A DNA stretch of 64,000 nt from JASHUC01 sp035523875 (GTDB lineage Bacteria; Pseudomonadota; Gammaproteobacteria; Steroidobacterales; Steroidobacteraceae): NCBI GenBank assembly GCA_035523875.1, contig DATKPY010000036.1, positions 62,001 through 126,000 of the forward strand, written 5' to 3'. Shown one piece after another: positions 57,228-64,000 of this stretch (within the stretch, counting starts at the first letter, position 1; the number at the start of each line of letters is the position of its first letter). Both the position numbers and the translations under genes were made by a program. Below the pieces are notes generated by a model. It was not told the DNA's origin. It ran no database searches and saw only the letters and a program-made list of their open reading frames with translations.

Positions 57228-58175
57228 CTAGTTGCGCTCGAGGATGCGCTCGAGGCGATCGAGCGTCTGCATCGCGGGCAGCGCTTGCGCGACGCTCGCG
57301 TTCGGCTCGCGCCGCTCGCGGATCGCGGCGAAGAACTCCCGGTCCTGCAGCTCGATGCCGTTCATCGACACGTCCACCTTGCTCACGTCGATCTTCATCT
57401 CCTCGCCGTCGACTAAGTCGTCGTAGCGCGCGATGTAGGTGCCGTTGTCGCAGATGTAGCGGAAGAACGTGCCGAGCGGGCCTTTGTTGTTGAATGAGAG
57501 CGACAGCACGCACACCTTGCCGCTCGGGGTCTTCATGAGAATCCCCATGTCCATCGCGATGCCGAGCGTCGGATGGAGCGGTCCCTGCACGGCGTAGCAA
57601 TCCGCGACGGTCTCGCCCGTCTGGTACATGAACAGGTCGACGGTGTGGCAGGCGTGATGCCACAGCAGGTGATCCGTCCAGCTGCGGGGCTTGCCTTGCG
57701 CATTCATGTTGGTGCGGCGGAAGAAGTAGGTCTGCACGTTCATCTGCTGGACGGCGAGCTCCCCGGCGAGAATTCGCTTGTGCACCCACTGATGCGAGGG
57801 ATTGAAGCGCCGCGTGTGGCCCGCCATCGCCACGAGACCGGTCTCCTTCTGCACGCGCACGAGCGCCTCGGAATCCTCGCGGGTGTCGGCCATCGGAATC
57901 TCGATCATCACGTGCTTGCCGGCGCGCATCGCCTCGATCCCCTGGCGCGCGTGCATCTGCGTGGGCGTCGTCAGGATCACCGCCTCGATCCCGGGCTGAC
58001 GCAGCCCCTCGGAGTAGTCGGTCGTCCAGTGCGGGATATTGAACTTCCTCGCCACCTCCTCGGTGCCCGCCGCCGAGCCGCCCGCGAGGCTCGCGACCTC
58101 GATCCCGGGAATGTTGCGGATCGCCTCGAGGTGCCGTTGGCCGAAGGCGCCCTGCCCTGCCATCAGGATTTTCAT
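57228..58175 (-). CDS. ligC: 4-carboxy-2-hydroxymuconate-6-semialdehyde dehydrogenase (LigC)
   Basis: A 315-residue Gfo/Idh/MocA-type dehydrogenase, the same length as Sphingobium LigC. The Rossmann start MKILMAGQGAFGQRHLEAI, ILTTPTQMHARQGIEAMRAGKHVMIEIPM, the catalytic-loop GHTRRFNPSHQWVHKRIL, and the later LLWHHACHTVDLF are typical. It oxidises the ring-cleavage semialdehyde (as its hemiacetal) with NADP to 2-pyrone-4,6-dicarboxylate, the substrate of ligI. It is the last gene of the ligI-ligA-ligB-ligC operon, 11 bases after ligB. Confidence 0.93.
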   Translation of the reverse strand: MKILMAGQGAFGQRHLEAIRNIPGIEVASLAGGSAAGTEEVARKFNIPHWTTDYSEGLRQPGIEAVILTTPTQMHARQGIEAMRAGKHVMIEIPMADTREDSEALVRVQKETGLVAMAGHTRRFNPSHQWVHKRILAGELAVQQMNVQTYFFRRTNMNAQGKPRSWTDHLLWHHACHTVDLFMYQTGETVADCYAVQGPLHPTLGIAMDMGILMKTPSGKVCVLSLSFNNKGPLGTFFRYICDNGTYIARYDDLVDGEEMKIDVSKVDVSMNGIELQDREFFAAIRERREPNASVAQALPAMQTLDRLERILERN

Positions 58176-58186
58176 TGCACTTGCCC

Positions 58187-59026
58187 CTAAACGCTCTCGA
58201 GGATGATGTTGCCGACGGCGGTCGAGGAGGCCGGCACGTGATAGAAACGGTAGACCTCCTTCACCCGCTCCCCGAGCGCCCCGCGCATGATGAGCCACAT
58301 CACGAGCTCGATCGCCTCCGCGCCCGCATCACGCAGATACTCGAGCGGCTCGATCGCGAGCAGCCGCTCGGGATCCCGCGACAGGCCATCGAGAAAAGCG
58401 CGGTCGAACTCGGGATTGACGAGCCCGGCGCGCGGACCCTGAATCTGGTGCGACATGCCACCGGTGCCGAAGATGACGACCTTCAGGTCCTCCTCCCAGC
58501 TCGCCACCGCCCTGGCGATCGCCTGGCCCAGCATGTAGCAGCGATGCCCGGTCGGCGCCGGATACTGGATGACGTTGACCGCGAGTGGGATGACCCGGCA
58601 CGGCCACACCTTCGGCGTGCCGAACAGCAGCGTGAGGGGCACGGTGAGCCCGTGGTCGACCTGCATCTCATTGACGATCGTCATGTCGAACTCATCGAGC
58701 ACGAGCGACTGGATGAGGTGCGCAGCGAGCTCGGGGTGACCCTGCACCGGCGGCACCGGACGCGCGCCCCAGCCCTCGTCGGCAATCGGAAACTCCTCCG
58801 CGCAGCCGAGCCCGAAGGTCGGAATGATCTTGAAGTCGAAGGCGTTGACGTGATCGTTGTAGACCATGATCACCACGTCCGGCTTGACTTGCGCGATCCA
58901 CCGCTTGGCCGGCTCGTAGCCTTTGAACAGCGGCTGCCAGTACGGCTCGTGGGTCTTGCCGTTGTCGACCGCGGCACCGATCGCCGGGGTGTGCGAGGTG
59001 CCGACGCCTGCGATGATCCGCGCCAT
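58187..59026 (-). CDS. ligB: protocatechuate 4,5-dioxygenase beta (catalytic) subunit
   Basis: A 279-residue LigB-type extradiol dioxygenase. Iron ligands are His12 (GVGTSHTPAIG), His59 (VYNDHVNAF) and Glu240 (AEAIELVMW), with the catalytic base His193 in GTGGMSHQ, closely matching the Sphingobium enzyme. It cleaves protocatechuate between C4 and C5. Its ATG overlaps the ligA stop (TGATG), as expected for subunits made in equal amounts. The four residues together make the assignment one of the safest in the window; gallate dioxygenase is the nearest alternative but normally fuses both subunits. Confidence 0.95.
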   Translation of the reverse strand: MARIIAGVGTSHTPAIGAAVDNGKTHEPYWQPLFKGYEPAKRWIAQVKPDVVIMVYNDHVNAFDFKIIPTFGLGCAEEFPIADEGWGARPVPPVQGHPELAAHLIQSLVLDEFDMTIVNEMQVDHGLTVPLTLLFGTPKVWPCRVIPLAVNVIQYPAPTGHRCYMLGQAIARAVASWEEDLKVVIFGTGGMSHQIQGPRAGLVNPEFDRAFLDGLSRDPERLLAIEPLEYLRDAGAEAIELVMWLIMRGALGERVKEVYRFYHVPASSTAVGNIILESV

Positions 59027-59433
59027 CAGAGCTTCCCCTGCCGCTCGGACTTCGAGCGCCAGCCCTGCGGGGAGCGGCCGCCCTTGAGCATCATCTCGAC
59101 GTACTCGCGCTCCGTGACGCCGGTCATCTGTGAGGCCATGTACTGGTAGGACTTGCCGTCGGTGAACGCGAGCTTGGCGAGCGCGTAGGACACACCGCCC
59201 AGCTCGAGCAGCCGGTTCCAGTCGCGCTTGAGCACTGCCTCACGCTGCTCCTCGGACATCTTGAAGCGGCGCGTGTACTCGGCCTCGTTCGCGAGGAAGG
59301 CTTTGCGGTTCTCCGCCTTCATGAGCGAGTAGAGGAATTCGTTCAAGTGGTAGCCCTGGCGCGCGCGCTGCGCGTCGAACACCCAGGTGCCCGGGATGTC
59401 CTCGTAGGCTTCCTTCTGCTTGCGCTCGGTCAT
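59026..59433 (-). CDS. ligA: protocatechuate 4,5-dioxygenase alpha subunit
   Basis: A 135-residue LigA-type small subunit, near the 139 of Sphingobium LigA, with DIPGTWVFDAQRARQGYHLNEFLYSLM, KAENRKAFLANEAEY, and WNRLLELGGVSYALAKLA. It covers the active-site cavity of LigB and is needed for activity. The gene lies 16 bases behind ligI, with a TGATG junction to ligB, so all of ligIABC is one transcript. The C-terminal YQYMASQMTGVTEREYVEMMLKGGR motif is conserved in the family. Confidence 0.95.
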   Translation of the reverse strand: MTERKQKEAYEDIPGTWVFDAQRARQGYHLNEFLYSLMKAENRKAFLANEAEYTRRFKMSEEQREAVLKRDWNRLLELGGVSYALAKLAFTDGKSYQYMASQMTGVTEREYVEMMLKGGRSPQGWRSKSERQGKL

Positions 59434-59449
59434 GAGATCTCTTCCGAAG

Positions 59450-60325
59450 TCAGGCTGCGAAGCCGTAAAGCCGCAGCGGGTTGTCGACGAGAATCTGCCG
59501 CTGCAGCGCCGGATCGGGCATGTAGAGCGGGATGAGATCGACGAGATCGCCGTCGTTGGGCATGTGCTTGGCGATGTTCGGGTGCGGCCAGTCGGTGCCC
59601 CACAGGATGCGCTGCGGTGCGGCCTCGATGAGCGCCTGGGCAAAGGGCACGGCGTCCGTGAACGGCGGTCCGGCGCTCGAGATGCGCTCCGCGCCGCTCA
59701 CCTTCACCCAGCAGCGCTCGTTGTGCCGCGCGAGGTCGAGGAGCCGCCGGAACGGCTCCTGAGCGAGGCCGGCCTTGGTGGGCACGCGCCCCATGTGATC
59801 GATGAGGAACGGCACCGGGAGCCGCGCAAGGAGATCCGCATGCTCGACCAGGTCGCCGGCGTCGAAGTGCAGGTCGACGTGCCAGCCGAGCGGACGCACG
59901 CGCTCGACGACGCGATGGAACTCGCCCATGTCCGGCATGCCGCCCAGGTGCTTGACGAAATTGAAGCGCACGCCCCGGCAGCCGCCCGCGTCGAGCGCCG
60001 CGAGGTCGCGCTCGGAGAAGGAGTCATCGGCGTTCGCGACGCCGCGGTAGCGCCCGCCGCTCTGCGCAATCGCATCGAGGATGACGCGGTTGTCTCGACC
60101 GTGGCAGCTCGCGTTCACGAGCACCGCGCGCTCGAGGCCGAGGATGCCCTGGAGCTCGCGGAAGCGCTCGAGCGGTGCATCGGGCGGGGTGTAGCTGCGA
60201 TCCGGCGCATACGGATAGCGGTCGCCGGGCCCGAAGATGTGGCAGTGCGCATCGCAGGCACCGGGCGGCGGACGGTACTTGGGCTTGCGCGTGTCGGGGT
60301 CGGGTGCCTTGCAGGTGGGAATCAT
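59450..60325 (-). CDS. ligI: 2-pyrone-4,6-dicarboxylate lactonase (LigI)
   Basis: A 291-residue amidohydrolase-superfamily enzyme of nearly the same length as Sphingobium LigI (293). The HxH pair lies in GACDAHCHIFGPG (His27, His29). VNASCHGRDN, VRFNFVKHLGG, LIDHMGRVPTK and the closing GTDWPHPN motifs are characteristic. It opens 2-pyrone-4,6-dicarboxylate to 4-oxalomesaconate without needing a divalent metal, unlike most relatives. ATG 60325 (MIPTCKAPD) is used; the longer frame upstream would cover a palindromic intergenic site. It heads the ligIABC operon. Confidence 0.93.
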   Translation of the reverse strand: MIPTCKAPDPDTRKPKYRPPPGACDAHCHIFGPGDRYPYAPDRSYTPPDAPLERFRELQGILGLERAVLVNASCHGRDNRVILDAIAQSGGRYRGVANADDSFSERDLAALDAGGCRGVRFNFVKHLGGMPDMGEFHRVVERVRPLGWHVDLHFDAGDLVEHADLLARLPVPFLIDHMGRVPTKAGLAQEPFRRLLDLARHNERCWVKVSGAERISSAGPPFTDAVPFAQALIEAAPQRILWGTDWPHPNIAKHMPNDGDLVDLIPLYMPDPALQRQILVDNPLRLYGFAA

Positions 60326-60393
60326 CGTGTAGTGCCCGTTCGGGCGCGTTCTATGCTCAACTGCCCCGGCGGAGGAGCCCAATATCGTAACAT

Positions 60394-60405
60394 TTCGCAT
60401 GCGAA
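60394..60405. promoter_or_regulatory. perfect 12-base palindrome in the ligI/aldehyde dehydrogenase divergent region
   Basis: TTCGCATGCGAA is a perfect 12-base palindrome in the 119-base gap between the divergent ligI and aldehyde dehydrogenase genes, within a locally AT-richer patch. With the preceding T it also satisfies the T-N11-A form of LysR-type sites, the class of the LigR activator, and equally an IclR- or GntR-like repressor site. No regulator gene is adjacent. Confidence 0.5.
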
Positions 60406-60444
60406 GCCCGCAGCCACCGTGGGCTCGGTCACGAGAGGATCCCC

Positions 60445-61896
60445 ATGAGCGCAACTGAGCCCGTCCCGGCCGCCGCCGCCATCCCTCGCCGCGCAGACTT
60501 CACGCTGCTCATCGACGGTGAGCGCGTCGGCAGCTCCGGGCAGCTTGACGTAATCAATCCGGCAACCGGGGCCGTGTTCGCGCACTGCCCCGCCGCCGGC
60601 CGTGCCGAGCTCGACCGCGCCGTGGCCGCCGCCCGGCGCGCGTTCCCGGCGTGGCGCGAGCGTTCGGTCGAGGAGCGCCGCCTCGCCATCCGGCGGATGG
60701 CCGGGGCGCTGAGGGACAACCAGGCGTCGCTCGCGGAGCTCCTCACGCTCGAGCAGGGCAAGCCCCTCGCGCAGGCGCGCGACGAGATCGCGCGCGCCGC
60801 GACCCAGTCCGAGGGAATGGCTCAGATCGCAATCGATCCGGAGGTGCTCGTCGATGAGCCGGCGCGGCGCATCGAGCTCAAGTACTTCCCGCTCGGGGTC
60901 GCGGGGATCATCACGCCGTGGAACGCGCCCATCAATCTTGCGGCGGGGCCGCTCACCTCGGCGCTCTACACCGGCAACACCGCGATCGTGAAGCCCTCGC
61001 CATTCACGCCCCTCACGACGCTCGCGCTCGGCGCGCTCCTCGCGGAGGTGTTCCCGCCGGGCGTGCTCGCCGTGCTCGCGGGCGGAGATGAGCTCGGGCG
61101 GTGGATGACCGAGCATCCCGGGATCGACAAGATCTCCTTCACCGGCTCCGTCGAGACCGGCAAAAAGGTGATGGCGAGCTGCGCCGGCACCTTGAAGCGC
61201 GTGACGCTCGAGCTCGGCGGCAACGATGCGGCCATCGTCCTCGAGGACGTGGACGTGAAGGCGATCGCCCCGAAGCTGTTCTTCGCCGCGTTCGTCAACA
61301 GCGGCCAGGTGTGCATGGCCGTCAAGCGCATCTACGCGCACGAGCACATCTACGAGGCGCTGTGCGCGGCGCTCGCCGCCGAAGCGCGCAAGGCGCGCAT
61401 CGGCAGCGGGCTCGATCCCGCGAGCGAGCTCGGCCCGATCCAGAACCGGGAGCAGTTCGAGCGTGTCCTCGGCATCCTCGAGGACACGCGCCGCCGTGGC
61501 GCGCGCATCCTCGCGGGCGGCGAGGTCCCGCGCGGGGCGGGTTACTTCTTCCCCCCCACGATCGTCGCGGACATCGACGAGGCAAGCCGCCTCGTTCAGG
61601 AGGAGCAGTTCGGGCCGATCGTCCCCGTGCTGCGGTTTCGCGACGTGGAGGATGCGCTCAAGCGCGCGAACGATACGCGCTACGGACTCTCGGGCTCGGT
61701 GTGGAGCGCCGATCCGGAGCGTGGCGCGGCCATCGCCGCGCGCCTGGAGGTGGGCACCGCGTGGGTGAACCAGCATCGCGCCACCTCGGCGACGGTGCCC
61801 TTCGGCGGTGCCAAGGAATCGGGACTCGGCCGGCAGTACTCGCTGCTCGGGCTCAAGTCGTACATGGAGCCGCGCGTCATCAGCGTGCTCAAGTGA
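60445..61896 (+). CDS. NAD(P)-dependent aldehyde dehydrogenase
   Basis: A 483-residue aldehyde dehydrogenase. Motifs in order are IITPWNAPI, SFTGSVETGKKVM, the base in LELGGNDAAI, the nucleophile in NSGQVCMAVKR, and FGGAKESGLGRQYS. The KRVTLELGGNDAA and FVNSGQVCMAVKR patterns are those of the broad-range aldehyde dehydrogenase branch. A good GAGAGGA ribosome site precedes ATG 60445. It diverges from the ligIABC operon across the 12-base palindrome, so the two may share regulation. An aromatic or ring-fission-derived aldehyde is the probable substrate. Confidence 0.92.
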   Translation: MSATEPVPAAAAIPRRADFTLLIDGERVGSSGQLDVINPATGAVFAHCPAAGRAELDRAVAAARRAFPAWRERSVEERRLAIRRMAGALRDNQASLAELLTLEQGKPLAQARDEIARAATQSEGMAQIAIDPEVLVDEPARRIELKYFPLGVAGIITPWNAPINLAAGPLTSALYTGNTAIVKPSPFTPLTTLALGALLAEVFPPGVLAVLAGGDELGRWMTEHPGIDKISFTGSVETGKKVMASCAGTLKRVTLELGGNDAAIVLEDVDVKAIAPKLFFAAFVNSGQVCMAVKRIYAHEHIYEALCAALAAEARKARIGSGLDPASELGPIQNREQFERVLGILEDTRRRGARILAGGEVPRGAGYFFPPTIVADIDEASRLVQEEQFGPIVPVLRFRDVEDALKRANDTRYGLSGSVWSADPERGAAIAARLEVGTAWVNQHRATSATVPFGGAKESGLGRQYSLLGLKSYMEPRVISVLK

Positions 61897-61912
61897 GCGG
61901 GCGCGCTGCGGC

Positions 61913-62977
61913 TCAGCGCGCCCGTGCGAGCAGCACCAGCGTCACGGCCGCAAGCAGCGCGGTGGGGAGCCATGCGAGCGCGATCGGATCGAGGTTGAAA
62001 ACCACCGTGCCGCTTTCGATGAGCCGCTGCAGCAGGAAGAAGGCGACGCCCAGGATCAGACCCACGGCCATGCGCGAGCCGGCGGCGGCGGTACGCAGTG
62101 CGCCGAGCACGAACGGTACGGCGAGCAGCACCGCGAAGACGATCGCGATGGTGCGCGCGATGCGCGACCAGAACGCGAACAGATACTGCGTGGGATCGAG
62201 CGCATTCGCACGGTCGAACTCGATCACCGCCCACAGCGCGCGCGCCGCGAGATCCTGCGGCAGGGTCGCCGCGAGCGCGACGAACGCCCCCGTCACATTC
62301 GAGAGCAGCAACCGATGGGCCGTGATGCTCGCCGCGACGCCCTGCGGCGCAAAGCGTGATTCGGCGTAGTCGGAGAGCAGCCAGCGGCCGTCCGAGCCGG
62401 CGCGCGCGCGCGCGGCGCGCCCGATCGCGAGCAGATGGTGATCGCGGGAGAGCTCGAAGAGCAGCATGCCGCCGAACTGTCCGCCCGCCGAGAGCTGATC
62501 GACGTTGAGGATCGTGTCCCCGTCGCGCACCCAGGCCCCGCCGCCGCCGAAGCTCACGTTCGAGAAGCGCTCGAACGCCTTGTCCTGCTTGGCGGCCTGC
62601 GCGAGCTGCGGGGCGACGAGCTCCCCGAGCAGCACCTCGAGGCCAAGCAGCGCGAGCGCCGCAAGGAGCGCCGACCCGGCGATGCGCGCGACGGAGACGC
62701 CCGAAGCGCGCAGCACGATGAGCTCGCTCCCGCGGGCGAGCTGCCCGAGTCCGAGCAGCGCGCCGATGAGCGCCCCGATCGGCAGCAGCTGCCAGGCGAG
62801 CTGCGGGAGATTGAGGAGCGAGTACCAGAAGGCGTTGAGCGCCGTGTAGCGTCCCTGGCCGATGTCGCCCTGCTCGCCGATGAAGGTGAAGAGCATCGCG
62901 AGCACGAGCAGCACCGACATGGTGAGTGCGGTCGCCTGCAGGATCGTGCGCACGATGTAGCGGTCGACGGTGTTCAC
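61913..62977 (-). CDS. lptG: LPS export ABC transporter permease LptG
   Basis: A 354-residue LptG. It has the N-terminal membrane pair (VDRYIVRTILQATALTMSVLL), GARGSELIVLRASGVSV-type loop as GQLARGSELIVLRASGVS, a periplasmic beta-jellyroll middle (TILNVDQLSAGGQFGGMLLFELSRD, WLLSDYAESRFAPQG), and the three C-terminal helices (FVLGALRTAAAGSRMAVGLILG). Together with LptF and LptB it extracts lipopolysaccharide from the inner membrane. The start is GTG 62977, overlapping the lptF stop by four bases (GTGA). It converges with the aldehyde dehydrogenase gene and marks the return to housekeeping genes. Confidence 0.95.
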   Translation of the reverse strand: MNTVDRYIVRTILQATALTMSVLLVLAMLFTFIGEQGDIGQGRYTALNAFWYSLLNLPQLAWQLLPIGALIGALLGLGQLARGSELIVLRASGVSVARIAGSALLAALALLGLEVLLGELVAPQLAQAAKQDKAFERFSNVSFGGGGAWVRDGDTILNVDQLSAGGQFGGMLLFELSRDHHLLAIGRAARARAGSDGRWLLSDYAESRFAPQGVAASITAHRLLLSNVTGAFVALAATLPQDLAARALWAVIEFDRANALDPTQYLFAFWSRIARTIAIVFAVLLAVPFVLGALRTAAAGSRMAVGLILGVAFFLLQRLIESGTVVFNLDPIALAWLPTALLAAVTLVLLARAR

Positions 62978-64000
62978 GCAGGCGCCTCCTGGTGGCGCAG
63001 GTGCGCGAGCCAGCGCGGCGCGAACACGGCGAGCGCCACGGCGAGGATGACCGCGAGGTGCGTCCACCACAGCCCGAGCGCGGCCGGCAGCGTCCCGTGC
63101 ACGATCCAGCCGCGGCCGAGCGTGACCAGATTCGAATAGCCGAGATAGAGGAGCACCGCCACCCAAACACGCGCATAGCGGCCCTGACGCGGGCTCAGGC
63201 GCGCGAGCGGCACCGCCGCGAGCGTGAGCACCAGGCACATGACCGGCAGCGCGAGGCGCCACTGGAGCTCGGCTTGTTTCGCCCGCTCGTGGGAGCTCAG
63301 GAGCGAGCGGGTCGGCGCCGCATCGAGGTCGGTGCCGGGCAGGACCGGCGGGGGCATCTGCACCGGGATCGTGTGCTCGGCGAAGCGCATGATGCGGTAC
63401 TGAGTGCCGCCGGGCACGCCCTCGTAGCGCTCCCCGTCGTAGAGCGTGATGGTGAGGAACTGCCCGTTCGGCGCCACGCTGTGGCGGGCCCGCCCGGCGA
63501 GCGCCACCTCCACGCGATCCCCGCGCGTGCGCTCGACGAACACGTTCGACAGCGTGCCGTCGGGGTTCGCGCCCTGCGCGTAGACGACCGTATTGCCGCC
63601 GCCGAAAGTGCGGAAGCGCCCCGGGGCGACCGGCGCGAACTGCCCCGCACGCACCGCCTCGCTACGCAGGCTGAGCACGCGCGCCATGGCTTGTGGGCCC
63701 ACCTCGAGCGATAGCCAGGCAAGGAGCGCCGTCAGCAGGAGCGCAAGCAGCAGCACCGGTGCGTAGAAGCGCCTCGGCCCCGCCCCGCAGGCGAGCACCG
63801 CGCTCATCTCGCTGTCGTGGTAGAGCCGGCCGAACGCGAGCATCACCCCGAGCAGCAGTCCCACCGGCACGAGGATGTCGAGGTTGTGCAGGGTGCCGAG
63901 CCCGATGAGCTCGAAAACCACGTCGCGCGGGTACTGGTTGTCGGCCGCGCGCGAGAGGACGCGGGCCATCTCGTTGGTCATCAGGATCACGAGCAGCATC
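62974..64000 (-). CDS. lptF: LPS export ABC transporter permease LptF, truncated by the window edge
   Basis: At least 341 residues of LptF, reading from the window end: the first hydrophobic segment (LLVILMTNEMARVLSRAADNQYP), GTLHNLDILVPVGLLLGVMLAFGRLYHDSEMSAVLACGAGP with the coupling helix, a periplasmic domain (FRTFGGGNTVVYAQGANPDG), and the closing helices (LALPVMCLVLTLAAVPLARLSPRQGRY). The ATG at 63999 is internal to the first segment; about 20 N-terminal residues lie beyond position 64000. It overlaps lptG by four bases, the normal lptFG order. Confidence 0.95.
   Translation of the reverse strand, partial: MLLVILMTNEMARVLSRAADNQYPRDVVFELIGLGTLHNLDILVPVGLLLGVMLAFGRLYHDSEMSAVLACGAGPRRFYAPVLLLALLLTALLAWLSLEVGPQAMARVLSLRSEAVRAGQFAPVAPGRFRTFGGGNTVVYAQGANPDGTLSNVFVERTRGDRVEVALAGRARHSVAPNGQFLTITLYDGERYEGVPGGTQYRIMRFAEHTIPVQMPPPVLPGTDLDAAPTRSLLSSHERAKQAELQWRLALPVMCLVLTLAAVPLARLSPRQGRYARVWVAVLLYLGYSNLVTLGRGWIVHGTLPAALGLWWTHLAVILAVALAVFAPRWLAHLRHQEAPA

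Noticed and set aside
63900..64000. ATG at 63999 as the lptF start
   Set aside because: It lies within the first membrane segment; family members have about 20 more residues, which must be beyond the window.
1..64000. tRNA, rRNA, CRISPR arrays, insertion sequences, integrases or attachment sites
   Set aside because: No matching structure, repeat array or transposase/integrase motif was seen on either strand.

Overview
The window is very GC-rich, densely packed bacterial chromosome with short intergenic gaps and many overlapping stop/start junctions. No gene-free stretch exceeds 300 bases. The gene content (LptF/LptG, AnmK, Tam, protocatechuate 4,5-cleavage genes, ECF42/DGPF module, GldG-type ABC set) points to a Gram-negative proteobacterium, probably a soil or plant-litter beta- or gammaproteobacterium; this is inferred from gene families only. 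I saw no tRNA, rRNA, CRISPR array, insertion sequence or prophage gene.

The dominant theme is catabolism of lignin-derived aromatics. At 1-13 kb lie a LigW-like 5-carboxyvanillate decarboxylase (1069-2163) and a four-gene minus-strand operon (7456 down to 2178): SnoaL-fold protein, lignostilbene-dioxygenase-type carotenoid oxygenase, MFS transporter, ThDP enzyme. Divergent from it are an SDR, a second copy of the SnoaL-fold protein, an ECF42-type sigma factor and two small YCII/DGPF proteins, followed by a GMC oxidoreductase. The pairing of the SnoaL protein with the dioxygenase resembles the gamma-formaldehyde lyase plus lignostilbene dioxygenase route for beta-1 (diarylpropane) lignin dimers, which would deliver vanillin-type aldehydes.

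At 13-24 kb are a DUF3237 protein, an aldo/keto reductase, an AraC regulator and a divergent operon of aldehyde dehydrogenase, lipoprotein PQQ/haem alcohol dehydrogenase and secreted carboxylesterase. Orphan biotin carrier and biotin carboxylase genes and two exported proteins follow. At 24-32 kb are a TIM-barrel isomerase, dehydrogenase E1 alpha/beta with a stand-alone lipoyl carrier, an amidohydrolase, a zinc-ribbon protein, and an SDR with a vanillin/salicylaldehyde-type dehydrogenase. At 31-41 kb are an MFS transporter with acetoacetyl-CoA synthetase, a rhomboid protease and a Gld-like ABC export set.

At 41-48 kb are a LigK-type aldolase, AnmK, a tandem pair of Tat-exported SDRs, Tam, a Gfa-like protein and an SRPBCC-ArsR operon with a well-defined promoter and two identical operators. 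At 48-52 kb an MHYT sensor kinase and a REC-GGDEF-EAL regulator form a c-di-GMP signalling pair.

From 52.5 to 60.4 kb the ring-cleavage core lies in two minus-strand operons: ligI-ligA-ligB-ligC, and ligJ with an acyl-CoA-dehydrogenase-like flavoprotein and a DctA-type carrier. With the LigK-type aldolase at 41 kb these would take protocatechuate to pyruvate and oxaloacetate; an oxalomesaconate tautomerase (LigU) and a LysR regulator (LigR) are not in the window. The last 2 kb hold lptG and a truncated lptF. Five amidohydrolase-2 superfamily genes and three aldehyde dehydrogenases add to the aromatic-catabolic character.
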